Part shown: in pieces, positions 22,470 through 34,189 of the stretch
Layout: each line of letters starts with the position of its first letter
Numbering within the stretch: position 1 is the stretch's first letter
DNA from: Chimonanthus salicifolius
Lineage: Eukaryota; Streptophyta; Magnoliopsida; Laurales; Calycanthaceae
Direction of reading: 5' to 3'
DNA: 64,000 nt
Assembly: GCA_013350335.1 (NCBI GenBank)
Contig: CM023534.1
Coordinates: forward strand, 18,867,302 to 18,931,301
Program-made: the position numbers and the translations under genes
Notes under the pieces: generated by a model
What the model was told of the DNA's origin: nothing
Seen by the model: the letters and a program-made list of their open reading frames with translations, nothing else
Databases searched by the model: none

Positions 22470-22937
22470 AGATGTTATTATTTTCTTTTGTTTATAAATT
22501 CAAATTCTTGAAAAAATTGAGAACTATGCTAATAATTAATTAATTTCATCTTAATTTTGTGTTCTAGGTCAGATTAAGATTATTTATAATTTTTAGATTA
22601 ATTTCATCATCTTAATTGAAATTAGATAAATTTTGTGTGATCCATGAAAATTAAATCTCTTGAATGGTTAGCTTTTATTTTTAGATGTTGTTTCTAATTT
22701 ATATTGTGTTTTCTATTTTTAGAATATTTCTAAATTCAAGTTAGATTTCCTAGATTAGAGAATTAATTCCATGTTTAAGATGTGTTTCCATGATTATCTA
22801 GATTTCCTAAAATATATAATTCATTGGTATGTTTTTCATGTATATATTTTCTTAAATTCCGATGGGTTCGATCTCGCATTCCTAAGCTATATCATACATG
22901 GTTCGTGCGCTTGCGAGTAAAAATTTAAAACACAACA
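21103..22937 (-). mobile_element. Solo LTR, family C, copy 1, TSD ATACT
   Basis: TG...CA-bounded insertion of 1835 bp in the chromovirus LTR. Exact 5-bp TSDs ATACT lie at 21098-21102 and 22938-22942. Read on the minus strand it starts TGTTGTGTTTTAAATTT and continues with a CGCAAGCGCACGAACCATG-like phrase, as in the copies at 23020 and 45467. A (TA)n run lies at 22433-22463. No coding region is present. Orientation is opposite to the next insertion. Confidence 0.85.
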
Positions 22938-23019
22938 ATACTCATTGAACCCTTAGGGCATTTTCGATTATGAATGAATAGAAGAAACGATTGCTGTGGA
23001 GAAAGACTCCACACGAAAA

Positions 23020-25131
23020 TGTTGTGTTTTAAATTTATACTCGCAAGCACACAAACCATTTATAGTATAGCTTTAGGAGTGCAAGGTCGAACCTATCGGA
23101 ACTTAAGAAAATATATCCAAGAAAAACACACTATTGAATTATATATTTTAAGAAATTTAGAAAATCATAGGAATAAATCATAAACATGGAATTAATAATC
23201 TAATCTAGGAAATTTAATTTTAATTTAGAAATGTTCTATAAATAGAAACATGGTCTAAAAATAGAAATCACATCTAAAGATAGAATTTAACAATTAAAGA
23301 GATCTAATTTTAATAGAAAATCAAAATTTACCTAAATTTAATTAAGATGGTGGAATTAATCTAAAAATTATAAATAATCTTAACGTAATTTAGAATACAA
23401 AATTAAGATGCAATTAATTAATTTACCAACCTAATTCCACAATTTTCAAGAATTTTGAATTTATAAACAAAAGAAAACAAAAATAAAAATTAAAAACAAC
23501 ATATATTACATATTTACAGTGGAACTGGATCAAAGAATTATGGAAGCTTTATTTTTCATATTTTAAAAATAATATCAAGACCTAAAATACGGAGCTCACA
23601 TTTATTATCTATCAGTGCACTCAAAATTTTCATCCATTAAAATTCTAAATATGAAATTTATGAGATCTATTAAAGTAAGAATATTCAAATCCGGCCTTAG
23701 GCTAAATAGAATTTCTATTTATAATTCCAAATCTAAAAGTTTTACTGCTCTTAGAAGGAGCTTTAGACTGAAAAAATTAAGTTCTATTTAGTCTAAAGGT
23801 TTTTTTTTTTTTCATGCTTTCATTGAATAACTTAGAATAATCTCTCCCATAAATCCATAAAAAAGATAAGTGGATTTTTATCATACAAAAATAAATAAGT
23901 GGAAAACCATAATTCTAAGTGTTTTTCTACCTTTCAATTATTAATAAAAATTGGAATTAAGAATTACAATGCATTGGAACTTTGGTTTTAAGAAAAATCA
24001 AGAAGACCCATGGAATTTTTGAATTTACTTTAGAAATTAATCACACATTTACAAAAAGATATTAAGAAATTATACTCTCATTAATTAAACTAAATTACAA
24101 GAACATGAAAGAAAAAAATAAAAAAAATAAAAACACTAACCTTAAAGATAAAATTCAAAAGCTCCAAAATTCTCCAATGCTCCAAAACTCTCCAAATTCT
24201 CTAGCCAAGTTCAATTTTCTCAATGGGAGAGGGATAATATTTATAGATGAAAGGATGTGGAGTGAATGACTTGGATTTAAATATTTAAATAAACCACGGG
24301 ACACTTGAAGGGCTGATATGGTTTGTGTTACAAATAGAAAGGCATAGAGGAGGTAAGGAGGTAGAAAAAACCACTAAAATTCGTGCAAGGTGTGAACACA
24401 AAGGGGTTGAGTTGGCCATGGTGTAAACACACCATGGAAAGTGGGTGCAAAATCCAATCTTTTACACATGTACCACGTTGCAGCTCAATTTTGACCTAAT
24501 TAACGTCTGAATCACAAAATGTCTTAAACTACAAAGTTGTAACCCTTGTAGTCTTCTTTCCAACCTAAATAGAATCAATGCAATCGGATATCAGAGTAGA
24601 AAGTTATGTCCAAAATACTGAAGCTGTATCAAAATATTTCTTCTAAGTTCTTCCAAATTTATTAATTATTCTCTCCTCCACACTGGCCTTGTGCGAATTT
24701 TGCATGGTTGAGCTCCTTGAATTTCGCGTGCTTGAATTTGAATGCTTCATTTCTTCATATATTCAATTTATGAAATTTAATAATTTATCTCACCACTTGA
24801 AAATAATAAAAAAATCTAAAAAATTACTAAATTAATTCAAATTCTCATAAATGGATTTGAATTAATTAGTTTACAATGAAATCTTAAATTGTGGTGAAAT
24901 AAATATTAAAAATCCGTTCATTCCAGAATATCTCTTTCCAAAAATAACATCTTCCAAAAATAGATTTCTTATCAATTACTCAATTTTTCTTCCATTTAAT
25001 CCTTATGTCGTGTATTTTCCAAACATACTTGTAAAACTCCAAAAATCACATTAATGATATTAAAAACACTGAAAACAAGAGTAACTTATCCAATATTCAA
25101 GGGAAAAATAATCAATTTCCAGTATTTATCA
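23020..25131 (+). mobile_element. Solo LTR, family C, copy 2
   Basis: It starts TGTTGTGTTTTAAATTT and ends TTTATCA. It interrupts the same chromovirus LTR 82 bp after copy 1. Flanking 5-mers are GAAAA and GCAGA, a possible TSD with two changes. Its first 500 bp form an inverted repeat with the last 500 bp of copy 1. The ACTAACCTTAAAGAT phrase near 24140 resembles a donor site on the minus strand. No coding region. Confidence 0.75.
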
Positions 25132-25529
25132 GCAGACAACAGTGGTGAAAAATCACTGTAACCTCGACAAGAAGAGGACGGCGAGAAGCCAACGGAAAGG
25201 GTGAGAAGCCTCTTTCAAAATCCAGGATACTTATCTATCTATCTCTAATCTCTTCTCTTCTCTCTCCCCTTTCTCTTATTTTCTTTTGAAATCCAAAACC
25301 AACCCTCACTGCCGTGACCCTCAAACCTTTCTCTTCGTTACCGCTGCCCCAAAACTTCTTTCTTAGCCCAAACAGTAATCGCCCCATCCAAAACCCCTCT
25401 TCAAGTCGTCGCCCCTCTCCTTAGCCCTTCCCCAACCATTCTGACCCATGTATTGGTTTGCCAGCGTTCTAAACTCCTTCCCTTGGTGTCGCCTCCTTCT
25501 TTTCTTCCTCCTCTTACTGTCAAAGCAGG

Positions 25530-26560
25530 AAAAAGAGATAGAATAACACTAAATGTCTAATGCAGTTCCCTAAATATTAAAAAGAATAAAAATAATACTA
25601 AAATGGACTAAAATTAAATAATGAATTAATACTAATAATTAATTAATATAACTCACCACAAATAATCACACAAATCTTAGAATCTAAAGTAAATGATTAA
25701 TAGGTAAATGGGGTTAAAAGGCAGCTACAACATAAAAATAAATGGATTTCTTATGACGTGGATGATTGGATAAGGAGGTAAAAAGGTTATAAGCAGTAGA
25801 AGGGGTTAAAAGAAGGCTAAGATGAAAGCTAGATGGGGCCCAAGGAGGAACGACTGCCAACAAGTGGATTATGGGTTACGGTGAACAGATTAGGTGAATA
25901 TGGGGCTTAAGGCATGGGTAAATGGGTTTCTAGGGTTGGCGGCAAAGCTAAGGCCATAAGAGGAACACGGCAAGTTTTGGAGGGGTTCTAAAGTTGTAAC
26001 GATAGCAGGGATGGCTCAAAGGAAGGGTCACGGCAGGACTGGTAAGGGATTTGGTGGTGACGAAAACAACAAAGGGGTCTAGAGTATAGAAAGGGCTATA
26101 GGGGTTAATCAGAACTGGATAGATCTGGCTGGTAGGAGGTGAAACAAAAGCAAATCTTGGTTGGGGAGAAAGGGAGGCGATGGTTGTATGGATCATGAGA
26201 AGGCTCGGGAAGGAGTGGGGAAGGGGCTGCAGCAAGATGGAAGGAAATGAAAGAGAACAAGAGAGAAGAAGAGAGGAAATAAAGGAAAAGAGTTCTTACC
26301 AGAGAGTGTAGAGAGGAGAAAGAAGAAGATAGGAAAGAGCTCCCATTGATTTCACACGAAACCCTGAAGGGGATCACACCATGCGCATCATGGAGGCTTC
26401 CAAGCTTTCTTTCATTTTTCTGTCATCCTCCCTCTGCCTTAAGGATTAAGATCCCTTTTAAAACAAAAGAGTGAAGTTGGGCCTCGCTTTTGGGCCTTCG
26501 AAGCTGGGCCTGGCCACTAGGCCTGACTCTGCATCACCAACTCTCAAACATCGTCCCTAG
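25530..26560 (-). mobile_element. Third insertion in the chromovirus LTR, boundaries approximate
   Basis: The CT-rich chromovirus leader stops near 25530 and resumes near 26560. Between them, the minus strand looks like LTR sequence, with a CT-rich leader (26100-26380 on the minus strand) and a donor-like CTG/GTAAGAAC at about 26300. I could not find matching TSDs, so exact ends are uncertain. No conserved ORF is present. Confidence 0.4.
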
Positions 26561-27248
26561 GCCTTATCCCTTCCTTAAACAACCCATACAGGTCTCCCCA
26601 GTCTTTCCAAAACCCCTACACTCTTTCGCCAGCCCCTAAATCTTCTCCATAACCTCCGCCGGTCTTACCGTGACCCTCTATCCCATTTCCCTTGCTTCCA
26701 TTAACTTCCAGAGAGTCCTCCCTGCTTCGCTACCTCTCGTGTCCCTTTACCCTCTGTCGCACACCTTCCGCAGCACAGTCCTTTGCCGCAAGTCCTTTTT
26801 TTCCTCCCTATTGCATCATTTTTGTCTCCTTCCTTATTTCTTCATTTAAAACCATAGACCCTTAAGTCCCAATGCATTAGCCTTTCCTTTTTTTTAATTA
26901 CCAACCTTCCATTGGTCCTTTTAAATCCATTTAAAACCAATTTAAATTTTTGATTACATTAATCCTAATCTGGTGAAAGGCCTACACTCTTGTGGGTCCC
27001 AACAAACTCGTGATTTTGTGAGATCTCCACCTTAAGCATCAATTAGGCTTGGTAAGTCGCATAATTGCTTATATTAGATTTTCAAGAATTTGTTTTGATT
27101 ATTTGTGGCTTATTTATATGATTTAGTTGGATTATTAAATTTAATTCTTAAATTTCAGCTCCATTTTAGATTTAGGGTTCATCTTTTAGTCCTCTTATAA
27201 TTGCATTAAGCATTTAGGCCCACCATTTTTTCTTGTCCTGCATCAAAT

Positions 27249-27260
27249 TGATATCAGAGC
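27249..27260 (+). promoter_or_regulatory. Primer-binding site, initiator-Met type, one change
   Basis: TGATATCAGAGC differs from the usual TGGTATCAGAGC at one base and lies 3 nt after the LTR end. Confidence 0.75.
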
Positions 27261-27413
27261 AAAGTTGGGTTGTTTCTTTAAACACCCACGGTCTTAGGTT
27301 CATCTTTCAAAAAAAAATTACATTTTTTTATTTAAAAAAAAAAATCAGTCATTACATCACTGCATTCATTGCATTTAGAGTTAAGTCACATAATTTAGTG
27401 TGTCTTTCTGTGC

Positions 27414-28660
27414 ATGACCACTAGAAGCGGAGTTAGTTACCAAACAGACTCTAAGCCACCTAGAAATATGTCAGGAGAACAACCCCCAGCTTGGGCTACT
27501 CAGTTCATTGCCCAAGTAGAGAAAATTAGTCATGATCTAGCCAGTTTTCAAAATGATTTTGCCGATATGAAAACTAGTGTAGAAGCCCTAGACACTCCTG
27601 AGAACTATGTCGATGGAGATAATGGGAATCTTAGGAATAGAGAACGTAGAGGCCGCGGATTTGGTCGTGGTAGATTCCAACCACCACATAGGCAACAGGG
27701 ACCCACTGAGGATGATGAACGTATTGTGAAGAATGTCAACGTAGAAGCCCCTAGCTATGGCGAGCGTCTAGATCCTTAGATTTTTATAGATTGATTGTCA
27801 GACATGGACCATTACTTTGGGTGGCATGACATGTCTGAAGTCCGTAAGATCCGTTTCACCAAGATGGAGTTGGTGGGATTAGCTAGGCTCTTCTGGACCA
27901 CTGCGGAACAGAAGATGAGGAGGACAGGAGATGACTCCCTAAACTTGTCGTGGGAAGAGATGAAAAAAATGTTGAAGGAAAAATATGTCCCCCACAGGTA
28001 TTGGGACAGACTCCTTGATCAGTGGAACTCCTTGCACCAAGGAAGTCAGACTGTTAGTGAGTATATCACTAAGTTTGACGAGTACTTCATGCAGTGCGAA
28101 ATCAAGGAGGATTCCAGTCAAACCCTCTCCAGGTTCAAATTAGGTCTTCGTCCCGAGTTCCAGTGTGAGCTCATTTTGCGTCATGTTGTTACCTTGGAAG
28201 AAGTATATCAAGCTGTACATGAATATGAGGACTACCTGAAACTGCATCCTCTAAGACAATTAGACCTCTGTGGTGTCAACTTCAAGCCCACTCCGTCCAG
28301 AAGCTCGGCAAAATACGATGAGTCAACCAGGGAAAACCACCAGTGCTCCACCTAAGGCCAAGAGTGCAGCTGCTAAGGGAGCTTTTGGTGCGAGCTCTTC
28401 CACAGGTGGCCTACAATGTTATCAATGTCAAGGCTTTGGGCATTTCAATCGCGAATGTCCAAGCAAAACTAGAAATCAGGATAGAGCTCTTTTGTTAGGC
28501 AAACAGCCAAGGATGAAATTGACCAGGAAAATGAAAATGACGATGTCTATAAAGGTGTGGACCCTCCCAGTGAGAAAGACCCTGAAGAGCTTAAGGCAGA
28601 ACCCATTGCAGTGGTTAGGTGTGCTTTCGCTCAGTCCCAACCTATAGATCCCACCCCAGT
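27414..28660 (+). pseudogene. Gypsy gag pseudogene (capsid region and CCHC zinc knuckle)
   Basis: The frame opens with MTTRSGVSY and includes an RGRGFGRGRF basic stretch. After two in-frame stops at 27777-27788 (TAG and TGA), the capsid-like region reads on to about 28355, with SWEEMKKMLKEKYVP and VSEYITKFDEY, typical of plant gypsy gag. A frameshift near 28300 precedes CYQCQGFGHFNREC, a CX2CX4HX4C zinc knuckle that binds RNA in the capsid. Both stops fit single C-to-T or G-to-A changes. The protein would build the particle of the element. It is no longer translatable. Confidence 0.85.
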
Positions 28661-29489
28661 GCCAGTGTCATCTAAGTCATCTGAGTTTGTTTATGCATCT
28701 GCATTGCAAATTCATGAGTCGCATGCTGAAATTAAAGGTCAAATTAATATGAGCAATGAAAAATATAAGCCTGTTATAGATTCTCATGGCGAATTCAAAG
28801 AGTTTAATATGGGTAGTTATGTGATGATCCGCATGAAGCCTGAATAGTTCCCACAGGGGACTGTAAAAGAATTGCACGCTCATAGTGCGGGGCCTTTCAA
28901 AGTTGTGAGGCAAGTTGAACCCCATGTGTATGTGCTAGACCTACCATCAAGTATGAGTATCAGCCCTCCTTTGCATGTGGAGGACTTAGCACCTTTTCAT
29001 GGCCTGACGCCTGCACCATCTAGCCCACCATCACAGTATAGAGCTACCTTCCATCCAGATCGTCGCCTTGACCCACATACTGGTCTCCCTGACCCATTAC
29101 CTTTTCATGGTCTGACAACTTTACCATCCAGCCCAACCTTTCGTCAGCAAACTCATGGCCTACCTGATCCACTCCATACCCCGTGGCTTGGACCTATACA
29201 GCCTTCCCTGACCCTACCCTCTTTACCTTCCTTGTCACCCCAGAGAGATAAGATAAAGTCAATCCTGGACGAGGAAGTGGTTTCAACTCATTTTGGAGGC
29301 TACCAGAGGTATCTAGTGAAGTGGAAGCACAAGCCTAAGATAGACACCATGTGGTTGACAATAGATGAGCTACAGCGGTTTGACCTGGATCTTCTGGAGA
29401 GATATAAGAGCTTTGTCTCGCCAGAAGTGCAGTTTCGCATCCGAGACGAGTTGCCAGTGCCGACAAAGCAGATATTCGACGACGACTGA
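28660..29489 (+). pseudogene. Integrase C-terminal tail with chromodomain, joined directly to gag remnant
   Basis: After the gag tail the frame changes into the end of integrase: a helical stretch with KYKPVIDSHGEFKEFNMG, then YVMIRMKPE, a TAG stop at 28845-28847, and SAGPFKVVRQVEPHVYVLDL (GPF/Y module). A Pro-rich linker follows, with FHGLT-type phrases repeated. The end carries a chromodomain with YQRYLVKWKHKP and aromatic residues in place. In chromoviruses this domain directs insertion to marked chromatin. The same integrase tail type is in the fragment at 34190-35440. The joint with gag removes about two thirds of pol. Confidence 0.85.
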
Positions 29490-29670
29490 GGAGAGCCACT
29501 CTATTAGCATCATTGTGGCTCAACAATGATCTCGGTGATTGACGATTGAAGGTCTCGCATGCGCGTGATTGCACTATGAAGACCCCACACTGGGAAGACG
29601 CGTGAGTGAGAATATTGGCGTATTCTCGTTTGTCTGAACTCGAAGTCGAGGTCTTCTCAGACGGGGAGAT

Positions 29671-30245
29671 TGATACGGAGCAGATTAGTATTAATTTCTT
29701 TATTTTATTTAGTTACCATGATTGTATTTGTTTATTCTATTTTTCTCTTATTAGATTAGTTGTTTGGAATTATTTGATTGAGCTTCTTATGTAAATTTGG
29801 GTTTAATTAAGGGTATTTGGGATATTTCTGTAATTAGGGGTATTTTAGTCATTTTCATTGGGATTTATTATAAATACTCTTTGTAGCCTTAGGGCATTTT
29901 CGATTATGAATGAATAGAAGAAACAATTGCTGTGAAAAAAGACTCCATGCACAGACAACAGTAGGTGAGAAATCACGGAACCTCGATGAGAAGCGGAGGA
30001 CGTCGAGAAACCAACGGAAGAGTGAGAAGCCTCTTCCAAAATCTAAGTACTTATCTCTCTCTCTAATCTCTTCTCTTCTCTCTCCCCTTTCTCTTTTATT
30101 TTCTTTCGAAATCCAAAACCAAGCCTCACTGCCGTGACCCTCAAACCTCTCTCTTGGTTACCGCTGCCATAAAACTTCTTCCTTAGCCCAAACAGTAATC
30201 GCCCCATCCAAAACCCTTCAAGCTATCGCCCCTCTCCTTGACACA
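29671..30245 (+). mobile_element. Right LTR of the deleted chromodomain gypsy element, cut by copia
   Basis: It starts TGATACGGAGCAGATTAG straight after GGGGAGAT and matches the left LTR pieces through the CT-rich leader to about 30235. It then stops at the copia LTR. The rest of the LTR was not found to the right. Confidence 0.8.
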
Positions 30246-31998
30246 TGATGGATGAATGGAACTGACATTTCCCTAGTCCCCATACCTGATATTTCCCTAG
30301 TCCCCATAAATGAAACGGTCACAGTGAATGAGAGATCATTAGGTTAGATGGAGCTATTGAATATAATAATAAGAAAAAAAAAAAAAAGGAAAATGAGAAA
30401 GAGAATTGTAGAAAGGAAATCTTCTCTCTGTTGTATATTGAATGTATCTAAAACTGAAGAGGATGCATGAATTTATATTTATAGGTGAACCAATTACGAT
30501 GGTAAAAAAGAAATGCAATCAAAGAATAACTAATTACAATCAATTACACAACTAGCGTTAACAATTAGGTCAACTTTCCAAACTTGAAAGGTTCTGGTCA
30601 ACGAGGACCAAACGTGGGTCCCACAACACTCCCCCTCAAACTGGTGCCAAGATGTCGTGTAAGCCCAGCTTGCATAAAGCATGATAGAGTTGGGTACGAG
30701 ACACAGCCTTGGTAAGCATATCCGCAAGTTGATCCTTAAATTATAAATAACGAGTGAAGATCCGACCTTCAGAAATGTGTTGTCGAATGAAGTGACAATC
30801 AACATCTGAATAACCATGAACTAGTAAGTGAGACTGTCGTGCATAGAACAACCTTTGTCCAGGATGAGCCTTAAGATAGCGAAGAATACGAAAGATAACA
30901 TGAAGATGAGTATCATGAGGGGCATGCATGAACTGACTGACCACATCAACAACATATGATAAATCTGGCCGAGTGATAGTAAGATAAATTAGCTTCCCGG
31001 CTAATCTCTGGTAGAAGACAGGATCATCAAGAAGGGTCTCATCTAAAGCAGATAACTTTGTGTTTAACATCCAAAGGAGTGTCAGCAGGCTTACATCCAG
31101 AATACTCGACATCCTGTAATAGATCGAGAGTATACTTTCATTGAGAAAGAGAAAGTCCTGTACGGGAATGAGCTACCTCAATCCCAAGAAAATAACAAAA
31201 GGTGCATTGTAGATAGGCTTTGAATGCAGAAATGGCAACATCATTATTGCCATAAGGACAATGTCATCAACATATACCACAAGAATCATCACAACTGAGT
31301 TGACATTGTAGAGAAACAATGAATGACCTGCCTGACACTAAGAAAAATCATATTGCAACAAAGCACTCCTGAATTTATCAAACCAGGTCCGTGGAGATTG
31401 CTTGAAGCTATAGATAGCGCTTTTGAGTTGGCATACAGAATATTTATCCCCCTATTTGATAAACCTAGAAGGGGGGAGCATGTAAACTTCTTCCTGTAGA
31501 TCACTATGTAGAAAGCCTTCTTCACATCCAATTGATGGAGGGGCCAGTCACAAGTGGTAGCAATAGAAATCAATACTCGAATAGAGGTAATCTTGGCGAC
31601 AGGAGAAGATTTCTTAATAATCAACCCCATATGTCTGTGTAAATCCTTTACCAACCAAACGAGTTTTATATTTGACAATGGACCCGTCAGGATGATGCTT
31701 CAAAGCAAAGACCCATTTTTTCCCAAATGGAGTCTTCCCTAGAGGGAGAGGAACCATCTCTCATGTATTATTTTTCTCAAGGGCTGCTAATTCATTTTCC
31801 ATTATGACTTTCCATGAGGGATCATGAAGGGCAGTGTCAATCCTCTTCAGAATCTTAATATTGTCCAGGGTTGTAAGAAAATTGTGATAGAAAACAATCA
31901 AGGGAATGATCGGTACAGGCATGCTTACTTTTCCAAAGTGCAATAGGTGGATCAATTTCAATAGTCCTAATGAGGACTGTATTTCTAAGAAGTTTTGA
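30246..31998 (-). mobile_element. Truncated Ty1/copia element with 3' LTR
   Basis: The 3' LTR occupies 30246-30628 (383 bp), read on the minus strand from TGTTGTGGGACC. It is preceded by GAGGGGGAG, a good polypurine tract. A TATA-like CTATAAATATAAAT lies at about 30475-30490 on the minus strand. The body retains only RT and part of the connection region. It ends abruptly near 31998 at hAT-like sequence, so the 5' LTR, gag and integrase are missing. Confidence 0.8.
30741..31998 (-). pseudogene. Ty1/copia reverse transcriptase pseudogene
   Basis: From right to left, the minus strand holds DPSWKVIMENELAALEKN (start of the RT region, about 31770-31830), ITSIRVLISIATTCDWPLHQ with LDVKKAF (about 31500-31600), and DPVFYQRLAGKLIYLTITRP with LRYLKAHPGQ (about 30850-31030). 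These are hallmark copia RT segments in the right order. Several frameshifts and stops separate them, and the YVDD-type active-site region is not intact. The enzyme would copy element RNA into DNA. Confidence 0.85.
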
Positions 31999-31999
31999 C

Positions 32000-33720
32000 A
32001 CATCTCGATGTCCAAAAATGCGGAGAACTTGGCCAACTTTATAGATTCGGTCATAGAAGAGGTAGGTGTAGAGAATAGGGTGCAAAAGAGAGGAAAAATC
32101 TTGATGGAAAGAAGAAATAATTTATTTTGGACTCCATGTGCAGCACATTGCCTTGATATTATGCTTGAAAATATAGGGAAAAGAAAATTGGAGACATCTA
32201 TTATTTCTAATGCAAAAGCAATTGCAAAATTCATTTATAGCCATGGTATGTTGCTAAACTTAATGAGACATTTCACAAAGAATCGTGAGTTAGTTAGGCT
32301 GGCAATAATAAGATTTGCAACATGCTACCTTACATTGAAAAGCATACTGAGATGCAAAGTTGGTCTAAGGAGAATGTTTCGCTCGGATGAATTGGAAATA
32401 ATGACATTGTCCAAGACTAAAGAGGGGAAAAAATGCATGATTTGATTTTTTATAGTAAGTTTTGGAAACGTGTTGAATTCTGTACCAAAGTTGAAATGCC
32501 TCTCGAAAAATTGCTTCGGTTAGTTGATGGAGATGATAAACCAGCAATGAGATCCATCTATAAGGGCATGAATCGAGCCAAGGAAAAGATTTCTAAGAGA
32601 TTGAACAACGACGAAAAGAAATACAAGCCATACTAAAAATTGATAGATGCTCGTTGGAATGAACAACTTCACCATCTATTGCATGCGGTTGCATATTATT
32701 TGAATCATTCTTTCCATGATGAATCATTTTGTCCAGATGTTGAAATTAAAAAGGGTTGTATCAGTGTCTTGATAAGTTGGCTATAGGACATGGAGGATAG
32801 AAATAAAATTGATAAATAATTGCTTTTATTCAGAACTGAAAAAGGATTATTTGGAGATAAGATGACCATAGCAACAAGGAAAAGAAAACAACCAGGTAAT
32901 TAATATTTAGTATTTAGTTATTTACTATTTACTTATTTATTATCTAAGTTTTTAATTTTATTTTTTATTTATTATCTCATGTTTTAGAAGATTATGGAGA
33001 TGAAATAAAATAATTGCAACGTGTTGCAATAAGGATTTTGAGTTTAACCTGCAGCTCAACTGGGTGTGAGTGGAATTGGAATATATTTGAACAAGTATGT
33101 TTTATTTCTAACATTAAATAAATTGATGCAAATTTTTAACATTTGTTTAAGAAGTGGAGATAGTAATCTTGTATGTTTGATTGTTTTCTCTTAATGTTTT
33201 TATAGATTCATATGAAGAGGAGGAATAGGCTAGAGTAAAAAAGGATGAATACATTTGCATTTGTAAAATACAATTTACAATTACAAGTGAGACCGACTTT
33301 AAGAGATTTAAAGAAATATTATGATTCTATTTGTCTAACAGATGTGGAATCCAATGATGAATGGATCACTGAAAAAGATGATCTAGCTCTTCCACAAGAC
33401 AATTCTTAGTTGGAAGCCAACGAAATATTTAATGAGGAAGAGACTAATCCCACAAAAGAAATAAAGAAGTGTTTTAAGATCGTTATACTTTATTTAGAAT
33501 TTAGAATGTAAAATTTATAAAATATTTGAATTTTGTAATTAACAGGGTTTATTCAAGAAAGCGTAAGAGCATTGAAGGAGAGGAAGAAAGCGTTGAAGAA
33601 ATTAGCGATAAGGACATGAAAGATGGAAGAAAGATTTTATCTTCATCTTACTTGGATGTTTTAGATGACATTGATGATAATGATGACAATGATATTCTTT
33701 AGAATCTTAGATGTTTTGGA
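32000..33720 (+). pseudogene. hAT-superfamily transposase pseudogene
   Basis: The first frame includes FWTPCAAHCLDIMLENIGK and RFATCYLTLKSIL, typical of the hAT transposase core in plants, with an apparent deletion just before it. A frameshift near 32435 leads to FWKRVEFCTKVEMPLEKLLR and later DARWNEQLHHLLHAVAYYLN. After a spacer, LSLTCSSTGCEWNWNIFEQ (about 33030-33100) matches the C-terminal dimerisation domain. A likely intron (33100-33205) precedes HMKRRNRL and an acidic tail ending near 33700. The N-terminal BED zinc finger is missing. No TIRs or TSD were found; the copia fragment adjoins on the left. Confidence 0.8.
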
Positions 33721-34189
33721 ATTTTGGATAATAAAATTTTCTGAATTATGATGATTTGGATTTGGAATGTAAAAACTTGAGTTCTAATGCCATTTTGATT
33801 TAATTTTGCATTCTACATTTTGTCATATATTCATATGTCTGCATATTTACTTGTATATTATGAGGAATTGAACAAAACGTTATGAATCTTACAATTTTAC
33901 GATTTGCGATTCACGATTCACACCCCTTGACTGATTCACGATACGATTCGAATTTGACAACATTGGTACGAATCGAACCTATTTCTCAAATCCATTGTTG
34001 GATCAGCTTAAATTTGGGACTTTCCATGGTCAGATTTCTCTCTATCCATGGTCACATACAATGGGATGGTGTCCAAAATCATCATCCAACTATGTGGAGC
34101 TAAAATCTAATTTCTGATGCACCCTTCTTCGCTGGCATGCCAAGATGTCCTTATCAATTCTTCCCAGCTTGGAAAACTTCACCTTCGGT

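Larger units (their letters stand above)
20904..27245 (+). mobile_element. Left LTR of a deleted chromodomain gypsy element, split by insertions
   Basis: The parts 20904-21102, 22938-23019, 25132 to about 25530 and about 26560-27245 join into an LTR that matches the right LTR at 29671-30245. The start TGATGCATAGCAGATT corresponds to TGATACGGAGCAGATT on the right. The shared 5' region includes TTATTATAAATACT (TATA-like, near 21091), a GGGCATTTTCGATTATGAAT block (22957) and a CT-rich leader (25240-25440). The end TGCATCA lies 3 nt before the primer-binding site. The part beyond 25440 has no counterpart on the right, because that LTR is cut by a copia insertion. Confidence 0.75.
27246..29670 (+). 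mobile_element. Internal region of the deleted chromodomain gypsy element
   Basis: It runs from the primer-binding site to the polypurine tract (GGGGAGAT at 29663-29670) just before the right LTR. Only gag and the integrase tail remain; protease, RT, RNase H and the integrase core are absent. A donor-like CTTG/GTAAGT sits at about 27050, inside the LTR end, and an acceptor-like AAATTTCAG at about 27160. Confidence 0.8.
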
